64,000 nucleotides of DNA from Legionella wadsworthii DSM 21896 = ATCC 33877 (GTDB lineage Bacteria > Pseudomonadota > Gammaproteobacteria > Legionellales > Legionellaceae): positions 25,333 to 89,332 of the forward strand of contig NZ_JNIA01000028.1 of NCBI RefSeq assembly GCF_000701265.1. Reading direction: 5' to 3'. Position 1 is the first letter of the stretch; every line of letters begins with the position of its first letter. The notes under the pieces were generated by a model that had not been told where the DNA came from, did not search any database, and worked only from the letters and a program-made list of their open reading frames with translations. A program made the position numbers and the translations under genes. Below are positions 9,001-19,439 of this stretch, in pieces.

Positions 9001-12000
9001 TCATAATGCAAAACTAATTGACTCATTATGGAGTACATTTTTGATTTGCGGGGGGATAATTTCATCTAATGTTTTAGGTTCTGATTCTTTATGTGAAAGA
9101 GCAGCAACTTTTCTGGCTTCCTGATGCTTATTTATCAGTATTAATTGAGATTCAAACTCGAACAGCTCAGCCATACCATTAATCCGCTTTACGTAGAAAC
9201 ATTCTCTTTTTTCTTCTTCTTTGATCGCACCATCGATAAAAGAAATTTGTTGTTTTAGGGATTCCACTTGACCAGATATTTGTTCACGTAATTGTTCGAG
9301 TTGTGTCGCAAGAAGATGCCAATTTTCATTTAGATTGGGGCCAAAATTATTTTGCAATTTTTGATTTGGCCTTTCTAGTAGCATGTCAAATTCACAGCGC
9401 CAGTCTTCCATATTTTCGGGTGTTATTAGATAGCTTGAAAAATAGGAAGAAATGTTACCAAAAATCGATTTCGGTTTTGTTCCATCGACCATTCTTTCAT
9501 GCAAATCTCTAAAATTAATTTTTAGTATAATATCCTGAATTTGATCAATTTCTTCTGATTTTAAATTCGGAAAATTAAATTGTTTCATTAATTCCCTATC
9601 AAGGAAACACTGACGAATTTCATCAGAAAAAGCGCTCAAATCATGAGGTAAATCAGCAGTTATCCATGCTTTTATAGTCAGGATTTTTTTTATTTCTTCC
9701 TGAAATTGTTCGGGAAATTGCTCAGCATTTACAGCAGCTTTGGATTCTAATTTAAGAAGAGGTAATTTTTCTTTAATAACCTTTTCTATCTTCGAAAGTT
9801 GCTCCATTGCCTGAATCAATCTTAACTCTATCACCTCGCGTTCTTTTGAAAGCTCCTGTTTACGTGAATGATATTGTGTAAAATCCTGGAGTAAAGGGTG
9901 GGAACCAGAACCTTGAATAACTAAATCAAAATAATCACGATATCCATTATGGCCCTCCTCAAAGTAAACTTCACTCACTTCAAAACCCTGAAACCCCTTA
10001 AGTTTTTCTTTAAAGTTCTCCGCTTTTTCAATTAAGTATTTATTTGGATTTTCCCATTCTGGGTGTTTCTGGCTGAATGTCTCACAAAGGATACGGATTT
10101 CACCTCGTAGCTGGATCACCTGTTTATGTAATTTAGAACCTGTTCTGGATAATTCAGCAACCTTCTGTGAGAGATAAAAATATGCTTCATGAAAAGCATA
10201 GATTGTCTTGTTGCCGCTTAGCGTGCTGTTTAAAGTTTTTTTAATCACGTCCCATTCATCATCATTTTTTAAAGTTCTGTCTTCCTTCTCCATGGTAGTA
10301 ATCGTAGTGTGCATTCTATCTACCATTAATCCAGAGAAAGACTCTTCTTTACACCTTTGGATGAAGTCGACATCCAAATCGCTTTCGGAACCCAACGCGG
10401 TTACCTGATTGAGGGTTGTTAAAGTTTTTTTAATGAGCGTACGGGTATTCTTATGGCCAAAAGAAAATATCCATAGCCCTTCCAGTTTTGATTCATGTTT
10501 GGCTAAAATCTGGTATAAATTCTTAATTGCCAGTTGTCGTTCCTGAATATTTGCTTTTTTCACGATATGGGTAGCATGCAATATTTCGTTGGCCGCAGCA
10601 GTCACCGCAGAGCGTTCAAGCAAATAGCCTAAGCCCCTATTTTCCTTCATGGCCCAAGAAAGCGAGTGTTCCAGATCATCGACAATTTCTTCGATTACAT
10701 TATCAAAATAGAATTTTTTTAAATCTTTGATATCGGTTGTTTCCTCAAGCCCCACTTCTTGGTAAACCTTTAACAATTCCTGAATTATAGGTTGCATGGC
10801 ATATTTTTCTGAAAAGCATGCTTCTGGTAGGTATCGATTACCGTAATCCACTAAAAGACCCACAAGAACTTCTAAATTGGGAGCATTCATAGCTTGTTCC
10901 GCTAAAATTTCCCGGATCGATTTTTTTAAGTAGCGGTTATTCTTAATGATATGGGTCATGTCTGCAGCAAATAATTTCACCTGGCTTGTCGCAAAAGCTG
11001 TGCGGTTCGTTTCAACATCACCATCACCGAACCGCAACATGGCTCCGCTGACTTCCATTCCGGATTCAAGATATCGTCGCGCTTTTTTCTTCTCGGCAAG
11101 ACGAACTTTTTTGCTGTCTCTATGGGTTAATCGATGTAGTTGAATTTGCTCTCTTAAAGACACCCCATCCAAATAGCGGCATCGCAGATCATTAATAGAG
11201 TCTGCTACAATGACATTTTTGGCTTTATTTTTTAAAAATTCCCGCTGTATCTCCCAAAGAGAATTCACGCTGATTTCATAAATCGCCAGGGCCTCATCTA
11301 ATGCCCCAGTCTGGATTTGTTTATTGGCATCCCGGCATGCAAAAGCATGTGGATATCCGGAGGAAGTCAGATGGCGACAGTTGTCCCATTGCTCATTCAA
11401 AGAAAGAATAAATTCATTTCTTTTCCTTAAGAGTTCCCCATCCAATAAGCTCCATTCTGATTTTGGATAAACAAGATGCAAAAACTCCTTCCATTCTTGA
11501 AATTGTTCTAACACGACTTGCTGTATACTGGAAACCCTTTGCAAATAATCATGCGCCACTGCAAGATCTTCATCCTGCAGCTTTTTTAGTTCTGCTGTTT
11601 CAGCAATCATTTTTTTACGATCGCCCTCTGTTTCATAATTCCAAAATTTTGTGGTGAATGAACCTTGTTGATCATAAAAGACAACGTGCTTACCCGGTCT
11701 GTTTTTTCCCGAAATACAGTGAATGATTTGTTCCGTTGTCTCTGAATTTTCCAAGTCGGTTTGGATTGATAAAAACCCTTCAGGGCATTTCGTTTTAAAC
11801 TGAAGACGCGCTACCACATCTGAAGAAACGAGAGTTATTTTATTGTACTTTCCTGAATGGTTTTTAACCCACTTTTCAGTGTCCAAACCAACTTTATCAC
11901 ATACAGAAATGTCCTTTTCAGGGAAAACAGCTTTCAATTTTTTCTCAATCTTCCTTAGTTCTTGAGGGTTCTTTGTAATAATAATTACCGGTTGATTACT

Positions 12001-15000
12001 TTCAGCGCAAATAATATATTTTTTTATGGCATTCAGAGAAGCTTCTGGATTAGTAATATTTTTCCGATGTAAGGCTGTATTTTTGCTATGAACCTGCAAT
12101 TGAAAGCCACCATTCACGTCGAGCAGCGCACAGTGTTGCGCTATCTTTTCTTTTTTGCATAGATCTTTGGAAAGATAAATAATACGTCCCTGCTTTTTAT
12201 AATCATCAGTTAAATCTTTAAAAGAAACTGAATTGACAATAGTTCTTTCTGGTTCAATATCAAATTCCAAACCAGAATATTCTAATCCTAAGCGAGCCGC
12301 TAAAAATTGTTGCTCCATAAAGCTCGTGTGAGTCTGTGGATTTTTTTGAGACAGGGGGATTGCAACATGGTGTGGTGTTTTTGAGGGTATAATAACAAAA
12401 TCTTCCCCTTCAATGTAAGTTTGGGCTGTAATCGCTGAATTTAACCATAAATGATATTTAGTTTCAGACAGGAGGTTTAATTGTTTTTTCTGCCATCCTG
12501 TCTCTGCCTGCAGGTATAAGAACTCCTTTAACTCAGTAATATCCTTTTCTTCGCTCCAAGCATCTGTTTCATAAAGTGATCTAAATTTTTTTTGCTGAAT
12601 AAACTGATTTACCAAAGGATAAACCCAGGCATAGGGATTATCATTTTCTTCATCTTCAGTTCCAGATGTAAGATTAAATAATACTCTCTCGTCAAATTCT
12701 GAAAAATCGGCTCCATAAAGAATTAAGTTACTGGATAAAACACGTCCTTCTTTGTACGCCGTTAAGTCTTCATTTTCCTTTTTGGCGCGAGATCGATATA
12801 AAGCCAAATCACCTGGAGTAGAATAATTGATACCTCCTACTTGATAAGTACCTTTGGGTGATCCCGCTTTAATGCTGCTCGAAGTAATACCCAGGGAAGT
12901 AAAAAAATATTGGTCTTGGTTTAAAAAAGTTTCGTCCTGTATATGTTGACTGGGAGCACAAACATCGACTGTGCCCCCATCCGCTTGTACCCATTGCATT
13001 ACGGCAAATAAGGCAGCCGAAATGTGATTACCCTCTTCATCATCGATTTCCATCAAAAGATTTTTTTGATTCTTTAAAGAAATTAAAATGGCGAGGATTT
13101 GGGTAGGTTCTGGAAATTTTCCTGTAGCCCGAAAATATTGTTCCCTCAATACGGCAAGCAATTTCAACTGGTTCTTTAACTTTTCATGATTATCAGAATT
13201 TTGTTTTCTTAGTGCAGCAATCAATGTATTGGATAATTCACGCAGCTCAGCACGGCTAACTTGAGTTAAGTTTTTATAAATTTTAATTGGGCTTGTTGCT
13301 GAATCAGTCCCTACACATAATGAGAAAGGTTGCTCTTTCCCTATTGCATTCACATAAGTTAATTGCTGTGCTAAATCATATTGTTCCTGGCTATTCAAAG
13401 GAGTATCTTCAAATATATTTTTAATTTGGGCAATGCTTTGTTTCATTTTTGAAGATTCAAACTGCTCCTCTATAATTTGTGACGAATCTTTTAAAATGAT
13501 ACCAAAAGAATTGGTTTGCGGGGCACGTCCTGATTTTGGATCTTTATCAAACCCATTCGCATAAACAGGGATATCTTTTACATAACCATTTAATATTTTT
13601 ATAAATGATTTCAAATGGGGGTATGGCGGAAAATCAAATAAATGAGTCAACTCATCGAGATGCATAGGATTTAATTCAAGGCCTGCTTCCACATCCAGCA
13701 ACAGGTGAATATTGTTTTCCGATGTCCCTTCTGCAAGTTTAAGTAGTATTTTTGCCCATTTATTTAATTCAGAATCATTTAAATCTTTCAATGTATCAAG
13801 AATATGATTGTATCGAACCAACTCATCATGACTTCCTTTGACACATGTTCTCAACAATAAAGTTAGTAAAGGCACCCGTGTTAACAGGGTGGTCTTCGTT
13901 TGAATCATCATTGAGGTTTTATCAATGACTTTCTTCAATTCCTGACCATCGATTTCAGGACCAGCTGCTTTGATGACATCAATTAACGCAGTGAATAACT
14001 CCTGGGATTCCTTTTTATCGATTTCAGGAAAAGACTTCATTCCTATTAACTGGTTTAATGGAAGTACCGATTTTTGGGATAGATTATGAGCCACGGAACA
14101 ATGCAATAAATTAACATAGGCTTCCTGCCCAAGCTCTTCTTCAAATGTCGTTAAGTATGCAACCTCGTTTAAAGTATCTTCTAATTGTTTTTGCGAATAT
14201 TCGGGGATTGTATTTAATAGGTGACTAATTATTTTTAGGGGAGACACGACTGAGATTGGGGTTCTTTGACTTAAGCTTAAGAGTAAATTATTGATATGTA
14301 ACGGAGAGAAATCAATGTTTCTGGATTTGAGTACCTTGGTTATGTCTGATAATAATGGTACACATTGATGATATTCTATATTATTTTCATTTTTAATAAG
14401 GATGAGGGTACTGATCAAATGATTCACATGACCGATTTGCTGCTCTAAATCCATCAATACTTTATCATTAGATAAATCAGTTTCAAAACCTTTAATAGAA
14501 CCAAGTAAATAGTCCACGAAATCTACATCGTTAACATGAAGCGACTTTAAAGCAGTATTTAATTTCGATTGACAAAGGGCCTTAAGCCGGGCCTTCAGAA
14601 CAGTCAAGAAAGATTGCTTACTAAAAAATTCACTTCCCAAGAGTTGCGTCATTTGTATTTTTTCTTGGGGGTATCCTGAGAGCGTCCAGGCAAACCATCT
14701 GCTGTTTAAAAGTTTCTTTACTTCTTGCTCTTCTTCAACCAAAGCATCGAAGACAGCACTGGGAACAACAGGTTTTCGTCGCAAATAATACAAAACAACT
14801 AGATGTGCTTGCATCCAGGGTTCGATATAACTTTTTAATTTTTCTGGAAAAGCCGCAAACTTATCATCAAGCTGCCATTCTTCATAATTTTGTAGCAATA
14901 GATTGAAAAGATTGATTTCTGTTTCTTTTTGGGGTTCGTGCCCTATCTTCAAGTCAGGTAATTCTGTTTGAATGATATGTAAAATAGCAGCCGTTTGATG

Positions 15001-17280
15001 TGGGACAGAGGGCATGGAATTTAAAATTAGATCAGCCTGAGCCACTTTATTCACTGTACTGATTAGTTGATCCAGGGTGGGTAAGCGATAGGAATCTTCT
15101 ATTTTGATGTTTGTGAAAATCGAAAGCACTTGCTTGCGACGCTCGGCAGGTATATTTTGCAATTCCTGAGCCAAAATTTTGATTTTTGCCTCAAATTCAT
15201 TGTCTACTTCATCTTGTGTCACTTCGGGTATTTTATCATTTACCAAAGACAGAAGTGTTACAAACTGAGATAAAGGTTCCGGTTGGTCGTGAAATCGCTC
15301 TGATAAAAAATGATTTAATTTGGAAGGTGGAATTAAATGGTTTAATAAATGGGACAAAGCAAATTTTTGGATAGGTAGGGCTTTTGTTTTCTCAACAGCA
15401 AATCGGTTTTCATAATTATCTAAAATCGCATAAGCCGCAGGTCCATAAATTGCAATAACATCCAATACAAGTTCAATTTTTTTCTGAAACTCATCACTCA
15501 TTTGTTCTGAATCAATCCCTTTGTTTTCCCGCGTCCGTAACAATGATTCGATTATTCGTACGAATTCATCCGCAGACGGCATAGATTCCCAACTGAGGTG
15601 CGCTAAAGATCTTGCAAAAGTGTTAAGTATTGGGAATAGATAATGATTCAAATCCACATTCAAGTCATTTGAGGCGATTAATTGGCTTATTAAAGTTTTA
15701 AATTGAAGGCAGGGGTCCTCGAGTTGAGAACATGCGTGCTTGCCTGTTGTCAAAAAAAGAGCAATATTCAATAATAATGCTTTATTTTTATGATTGAATT
15801 TATCGTTTTTGCTAATTTCTTGCTCAATTCTTTGATATACTTCATGTTGAAAGGCCCACTCCTGAACACCGACAAACCGATAAAAACGAGTCAGACATTC
15901 ATCATATGGAAGATCAATCTGCACTAACCAGGCATAGACATCGTGGGGATTCCTTGGTACCGAAAAATCAGGGATGTCTTCTTCAAGTCTTAATAGATTC
16001 ATTTCTCGTGTAATGAGCTGATAATGATTACGGCTGGCGAGGCAAGCAGCATCAAGATCAATGTCATCTAAATAAGTGAGTTGCTCTTCAGGATCACTGC
16101 TGTTGTGGATAAGATAAAGAATACAAGCCAATGAATGCTTCATATGCCCTTTATTTTTTACTCTGCAGGCTAAAGGTAATGTCAGGTTCTTTTGATCTAA
16201 TTGGTCAAGAAAATAGGAATAGGCAAGAAATAAATCATCAAATTGTGTGGGAATTCCAGCAGCTTTATGGAGGGAAACTAAATGAGCCCACCATGTGTGT
16301 TGTTCGTTACTTAACGCCGTTAATTTTTTGAGACTGTTTAAGCCTTCTGTGGACACAATGGTTAGATAGTTTTCCGGTTTATCTAAAAAAAGATCATTAA
16401 AATCCTTGAAAAGTTCTTTATCATGTAATGCTTTAAATTGTTGTAGTAAAAGCAAAACACCATCGGCCCCTGTATGGAGTAACACTTGGGCCAGTCCTTG
16501 ATAGTTTTGATCAGATAGAGGCAGTGTCTGTAATAATCTAATCCATTTCAGTTTAGAGGAGTCATACCCCGTAAAATGTGATAAAAGAGAAATGAAAACA
16601 GATTGACGTTGCTCAGGCAATGTTCCGCTATCGAGCAAATCATGAAACTCTGTTTTAAACCGGCGTCTTTGTTCCTCATCCTTCCATGCCATTTTAATCT
16701 GATGATACGAACCGGTTATAGGACGTACATCAAGCGGAGATAGCTTAAGATTGTCTGTCAAAGGAGTATTTTCTATAGAATATTGATTGTGGGGTTCCTC
16801 TTCATTCTTCCGCTTTCTTGGGATTGCCCTTTGCTTTTGATGCTCCGTTTTAATGGTGTAAGGTGTTGGATATTGAAGCTGTAATGCAATACGTGGCGCA
16901 TAGGTTCCTTCAACCCAGTTTTTTTTGGTTTTTCGAATACTGGGGGGATGGGTTGAAATTATTGATGGGCCAGTTAAATCGATGATTTGTTTCTGGAATT
17001 CATGAGAGAATTTTTGTCGTTTACAGATCAGATATAAATTATCAAAAGTTAACTGATATTCTGATTGTTGTGGAGAAAATTCAAACCTGTAGAGTAAAGG
17101 GCGCTCTGGATTTAAAAAGAATTGAGCCAGCTCATTAAAATTTTCTTGGGAAAATTCCTCTAATTCTAAAAGCAGGGTGACTTCACCAGAAAATAATTTG
17201 TCGTGCTCGTAGTTGGTTTGCAAGTAAACTAAAAAGTCTCTGACATGATTAAAGTTATTGTTGTCCAGAGTGATTTTCAT
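9001..17280 (-). CDS. Giant protein with degenerate SecA-like motor core (effector candidate)
   Basis: This 2759-residue protein has an unknown helical N-terminal half, a central alpha/beta region at about residues 1360-1890 and a coiled-coil C-terminal third. The centre follows the order of SecA motor domains: TQILAILISL, then MEIDDEEGNH (near 1410) where SecA has a Walker A of the type TGEGKT, then VDVCAPSQHIQDE, FFTSLGIT, YSTPGDLALYRSRA, and near 1850 SIQTDLENSETTEQIIHCIS and GKNRPGKHVVFYDQQG where SecA has its QxxGRxGRQGxxG arginine motif. Both the phosphate-binding lysine and the arginines are missing, so ATP hydrolysis looks unlikely. No signal peptide is present. TGGAGGAATAGGG precedes the ATG. 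The SecA relationship is my reading of motif order and needs structural confirmation. Confidence 0.8.
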   Translation of the reverse strand: MKITLDNNNFNHVRDFLVYLQTNYEHDKLFSGEVTLLLELEEFSQENFNELAQFFLNPERPLLYRFEFSPQQSEYQLTFDNLYLICKRQKFSHEFQKQIIDLTGPSIISTHPPSIRKTKKNWVEGTYAPRIALQLQYPTPYTIKTEHQKQRAIPRKRKNEEEPHNQYSIENTPLTDNLKLSPLDVRPITGSYHQIKMAWKDEEQRRRFKTEFHDLLDSGTLPEQRQSVFISLLSHFTGYDSSKLKWIRLLQTLPLSDQNYQGLAQVLLHTGADGVLLLLQQFKALHDKELFKDFNDLFLDKPENYLTIVSTEGLNSLKKLTALSNEQHTWWAHLVSLHKAAGIPTQFDDLFLAYSYFLDQLDQKNLTLPLACRVKNKGHMKHSLACILYLIHNSSDPEEQLTYLDDIDLDAACLASRNHYQLITREMNLLRLEEDIPDFSVPRNPHDVYAWLVQIDLPYDECLTRFYRFVGVQEWAFQHEVYQRIEQEISKNDKFNHKNKALLLNIALFLTTGKHACSQLEDPCLQFKTLISQLIASNDLNVDLNHYLFPILNTFARSLAHLSWESMPSADEFVRIIESLLRTRENKGIDSEQMSDEFQKKIELVLDVIAIYGPAAYAILDNYENRFAVEKTKALPIQKFALSHLLNHLIPPSKLNHFLSERFHDQPEPLSQFVTLLSLVNDKIPEVTQDEVDNEFEAKIKILAQELQNIPAERRKQVLSIFTNIKIEDSYRLPTLDQLISTVNKVAQADLILNSMPSVPHQTAAILHIIQTELPDLKIGHEPQKETEINLFNLLLQNYEEWQLDDKFAAFPEKLKSYIEPWMQAHLVVLYYLRRKPVVPSAVFDALVEEEQEVKKLLNSRWFAWTLSGYPQEKIQMTQLLGSEFFSKQSFLTVLKARLKALCQSKLNTALKSLHVNDVDFVDYLLGSIKGFETDLSNDKVLMDLEQQIGHVNHLISTLILIKNENNIEYHQCVPLLSDITKVLKSRNIDFSPLHINNLLLSLSQRTPISVVSPLKIISHLLNTIPEYSQKQLEDTLNEVAYLTTFEEELGQEAYVNLLHCSVAHNLSQKSVLPLNQLIGMKSFPEIDKKESQELFTALIDVIKAAGPEIDGQELKKVIDKTSMMIQTKTTLLTRVPLLTLLLRTCVKGSHDELVRYNHILDTLKDLNDSELNKWAKILLKLAEGTSENNIHLLLDVEAGLELNPMHLDELTHLFDFPPYPHLKSFIKILNGYVKDIPVYANGFDKDPKSGRAPQTNSFGIILKDSSQIIEEQFESSKMKQSIAQIKNIFEDTPLNSQEQYDLAQQLTYVNAIGKEQPFSLCVGTDSATSPIKIYKNLTQVSRAELRELSNTLIAALRKQNSDNHEKLKNQLKLLAVLREQYFRATGKFPEPTQILAILISLKNQKNLLMEIDDEEGNHISAALFAVMQWVQADGGTVDVCAPSQHIQDETFLNQDQYFFTSLGITSSSIKAGSPKGTYQVGGINYSTPGDLALYRSRAKKENEDLTAYKEGRVLSSNLILYGADFSEFDERVLFNLTSGTEDEENDNPYAWVYPLVNQFIQQKKFRSLYETDAWSEEKDITELKEFLYLQAETGWQKKQLNLLSETKYHLWLNSAITAQTYIEGEDFVIIPSKTPHHVAIPLSQKNPQTHTSFMEQQFLAARLGLEYSGLEFDIEPERTIVNSVSFKDLTDDYKKQGRIIYLSKDLCKKEKIAQHCALLDVNGGFQLQVHSKNTALHRKNITNPEASLNAIKKYIICAESNQPVIIITKNPQELRKIEKKLKAVFPEKDISVCDKVGLDTEKWVKNHSGKYNKITLVSSDVVARLQFKTKCPEGFLSIQTDLENSETTEQIIHCISGKNRPGKHVVFYDQQGSFTTKFWNYETEGDRKKMIAETAELKKLQDEDLAVAHDYLQRVSSIQQVVLEQFQEWKEFLHLVYPKSEWSLLDGELLRKRNEFILSLNEQWDNCRHLTSSGYPHAFACRDANKQIQTGALDEALAIYEISVNSLWEIQREFLKNKAKNVIVADSINDLRCRYLDGVSLREQIQLHRLTHRDSKKVRLAEKKKARRYLESGMEVSGAMLRFGDGDVETNRTAFATSQVKLFAADMTHIIKNNRYLKKSIREILAEQAMNAPNLEVLVGLLVDYGNRYLPEACFSEKYAMQPIIQELLKVYQEVGLEETTDIKDLKKFYFDNVIEEIVDDLEHSLSWAMKENRGLGYLLERSAVTAAANEILHATHIVKKANIQERQLAIKNLYQILAKHESKLEGLWIFSFGHKNTRTLIKKTLTTLNQVTALGSESDLDVDFIQRCKEESFSGLMVDRMHTTITTMEKEDRTLKNDDEWDVIKKTLNSTLSGNKTIYAFHEAYFYLSQKVAELSRTGSKLHKQVIQLRGEIRILCETFSQKHPEWENPNKYLIEKAENFKEKLKGFQGFEVSEVYFEEGHNGYRDYFDLVIQGSGSHPLLQDFTQYHSRKQELSKEREVIELRLIQAMEQLSKIEKVIKEKLPLLKLESKAAVNAEQFPEQFQEEIKKILTIKAWITADLPHDLSAFSDEIRQCFLDRELMKQFNFPNLKSEEIDQIQDIILKINFRDLHERMVDGTKPKSIFGNISSYFSSYLITPENMEDWRCEFDMLLERPNQKLQNNFGPNLNENWHLLATQLEQLREQISGQVESLKQQISFIDGAIKEEEKRECFYVKRINGMAELFEFESQLILINKHQEARKVAALSHKESEPKTLDEIIPPQIKNVLHNESISFAL

Positions 17281-17304
17281 GAAACCCTATTCCTCCAAAT
17301 AATC

Positions 17305-17324
17305 AATATTAAGAGCTTATTATT
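17305..17324 (-). promoter_or_regulatory. Possible weak PmrA-box-like repeat before the SecA-like gene
   Basis: On the minus strand the sequence AATAATAAG-CT-CTTAATATT has one perfect half of the Legionella PmrA consensus (cTTAATatT-N2-cTTAATatT) and one poor half. It lies only about 25 bases before the ATG, which leaves little room for a -10, so it may be chance in AT-rich DNA. Confidence 0.25.
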
Positions 17325-17397
17325 CAAATAATGCTCAAAATATATCAGGATTTTGATAAATAAAATATGAAAAAATATAGGTTTAGTTGAGAATTGA

Positions 17398-19212
17398 TTA
17401 AAATACATCTAAAACCGCATTCAAGAGCTGTTGCGTGTAGGGTTGTTTCGGAGATCTAAAAATAGTTTCGCATTGCCCAGCCTCAATTCCTTTCCCATTT
17501 TTCATGACTAATACTTCATCTGCAATATAGGAAACTACCCCCATATTATGCGTGATAAATAAATAGGAAATTCCAGTTTCCTGTTGTAATTCTTTTAATA
17601 AATTTAAAATCTGAGCCTGCACCGATACATCCAGGGCACTAGTGGGTTCATCGCAGATTAAAACATCGGGTTCTGTAGCAAGAGCGCGGGCAATACAAAT
17701 TCTTTGTCTTTGACCACCGGAAAATTGATGGGGGTAGCGATGCAAACTACCGCTAGGCAGATTCACCTGATCCAGCAATACTTTTTGTCTTTTCTTGATT
17801 ATCGAACGCTTTAGCCCTTGTGCATGCATTCCTTCTGCAATAATGTCACCAACAGTCATCCGTGGGTTCATGGAAGAAAATGGATCTTGGAAAATAATTT
17901 GCACCTTTTTTCTGTACTCTCTTAATAAACGTCCTTTTAGTGTCAAAACATCCTGTCCTTTATAATTGATTTCCCCGCTGGATATAGGCAATAAACGCAA
18001 CAAAGCACGACTTGCTGTCGTTTTTCCACATCCTGATTCCCCCACTAAGGCTAATGTTTTTCCTTTCGATAAATGAAAGGACAGATCATCTACTGCCTTA
18101 AAATTTGTTTTATTATGGCTGAATATCCCTTTTTTCTGAACAAAAACAACAGTGAGATGATTGACTTGAAGTATGGTTGGAGTCTCATTAGTTTCGTCCT
18201 TCCAGCCTATTTTATTTTTTTGCAGAGGCGGTAATTCCTCCAGTTCGGGATATAAATGACATCGCACCAATCTCTCTTTTTGCTCCTGAAGTTTCGGCTC
18301 CTCCAGAGAACAACGTTCAAAAGCATAAATACAACGAGGATGAAAACGGCAACCTGAAGGCATGTCATCCAAAGCGGGTACAAATCCACGAATGATAGAA
18401 AGCTTTTCCTCACGTTTTGCCATAGATGGTATCGAAGCCAACAACTGTTGAACATAAGGATGTTGTTTTACCCGCGAAAAAAAATGATCGACAGAAGCTT
18501 GCGCCACAACTTGTCCGGCATACATAACACAAACGCGAGAGGCCATGGCCTTTACCACGCCTAAATCATGGGTTATCAGCAATAAACTCATTTGATGCTT
18601 TTTTTGTACTTTTTTAAGCAAAGAAAGAATTTGTGCCTGTATCGTTACATCTAAAGCGGTTGTAGGTTCATCGGCAATTAAAATATCTGGTTTACACGCT
18701 AAGGCCATGGCAATAACCACGCGTTGTTTCTGTCCTCCCGATAATTGATGGGGATATTGGTGTATTTTGACCTCGGGTTGCGGCATTTCTACCTCAGAAA
18801 GCACAGATATCAATGCTTCATGCAACTCTTTTGCAGTGAACGTATGACATTGGAGCAAAGCTTCTGAAATCTGTTCGCCTATCGTCATGACGGGATTAAG
18901 CGCAGTCATTGGTTCTTGAAAAATCATGGCCATTTTGCGGCCTCTTAATTGCCGCATCATTTGTTCGGGTAAATCAAGTATGTCTTGGTCCCCGACATGT
19001 ATCATACTATTGACGCCATAAACTCCGGATTTTGGCAGCAAACGCATTAAAGCCAAAGAAGTGAGTGATTTACCACAACCGGACTCACCTAATAAAACCA
19101 AAGTTTCACCAGGTTCCAAATTAAAGCTGATCTCATCCAAAGCAGACACCGTATGATGGTGGTTTTGAAAAGCGACAGAGAGTTGATGAATTTCAGCACT
19201 GTTTTTTTGCAT
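17398..19212 (-). CDS. yejF: Dual-cassette peptide ABC transporter ATP-binding protein (YejF-like)
   Basis: Two complete ABC cassettes are fused in 604 residues. Each has a Walker A ([16 protein letters not shown]), a Q-loop ([22 protein letters not shown]), a signature ([18 protein letters not shown]) and a Walker B ([24 protein letters not shown]). A Cys-rich oligopeptide-transporter C-terminal cap ([15 protein letters not shown]) follows the first cassette. This is the layout of YejF/GsiA-type ATPases that energise uptake of peptides, including microcin C in E. coli. No permease or binding-protein gene lies next to it in the window, so it must work with components encoded elsewhere or beyond a rearrangement. 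Confidence 0.92.
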   Translation of the reverse strand: MQKNSAEIHQLSVAFQNHHHTVSALDEISFNLEPGETLVLLGESGCGKSLTSLALMRLLPKSGVYGVNSMIHVGDQDILDLPEQMMRQLRGRKMAMIFQEPMTALNPVMTIGEQISEALLQCHTFTAKELHEALISVLSEVEMPQPEVKIHQYPHQLSGGQKQRVVIAMALACKPDILIADEPTTALDVTIQAQILSLLKKVQKKHQMSLLLITHDLGVVKAMASRVCVMYAGQVVAQASVDHFFSRVKQHPYVQQLLASIPSMAKREEKLSIIRGFVPALDDMPSGCRFHPRCIYAFERCSLEEPKLQEQKERLVRCHLYPELEELPPLQKNKIGWKDETNETPTILQVNHLTVVFVQKKGIFSHNKTNFKAVDDLSFHLSKGKTLALVGESGCGKTTASRALLRLLPISSGEINYKGQDVLTLKGRLLREYRKKVQIIFQDPFSSMNPRMTVGDIIAEGMHAQGLKRSIIKKRQKVLLDQVNLPSGSLHRYPHQFSGGQRQRICIARALATEPDVLICDEPTSALDVSVQAQILNLLKELQQETGISYLFITHNMGVVSYIADEVLVMKNGKGIEAGQCETIFRSPKQPYTQQLLNAVLDVF

Positions 19213-19439
19213 ATATTTTCTGTTTCACCTGGATGATAAATACACAATAATCCAGAAAGCTTCTTTGCTTTTCCCGGATAAAGCATTGCTGAAACCCGGG
19301 GGTTAATAATAACATCCTGATCTCTCCACTTGCACAGGAGTGGATCTTTATAATAGATTTACAAAAGGAATTTTCGTCTTTCGCCTACTGTATCATAATA
19401 TATGGTAAAATAAATCCAACTTTTATTTGAGAAATATCC

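Noticed and set aside
10208..10408. Open frames on the opposite strand inside the giant gene (also near 9303, 10946, 11463, 15186, 16131)
   Set aside because: They are antisense shadows of the long reading frame, without ribosome binding sites or protein-like conservation.
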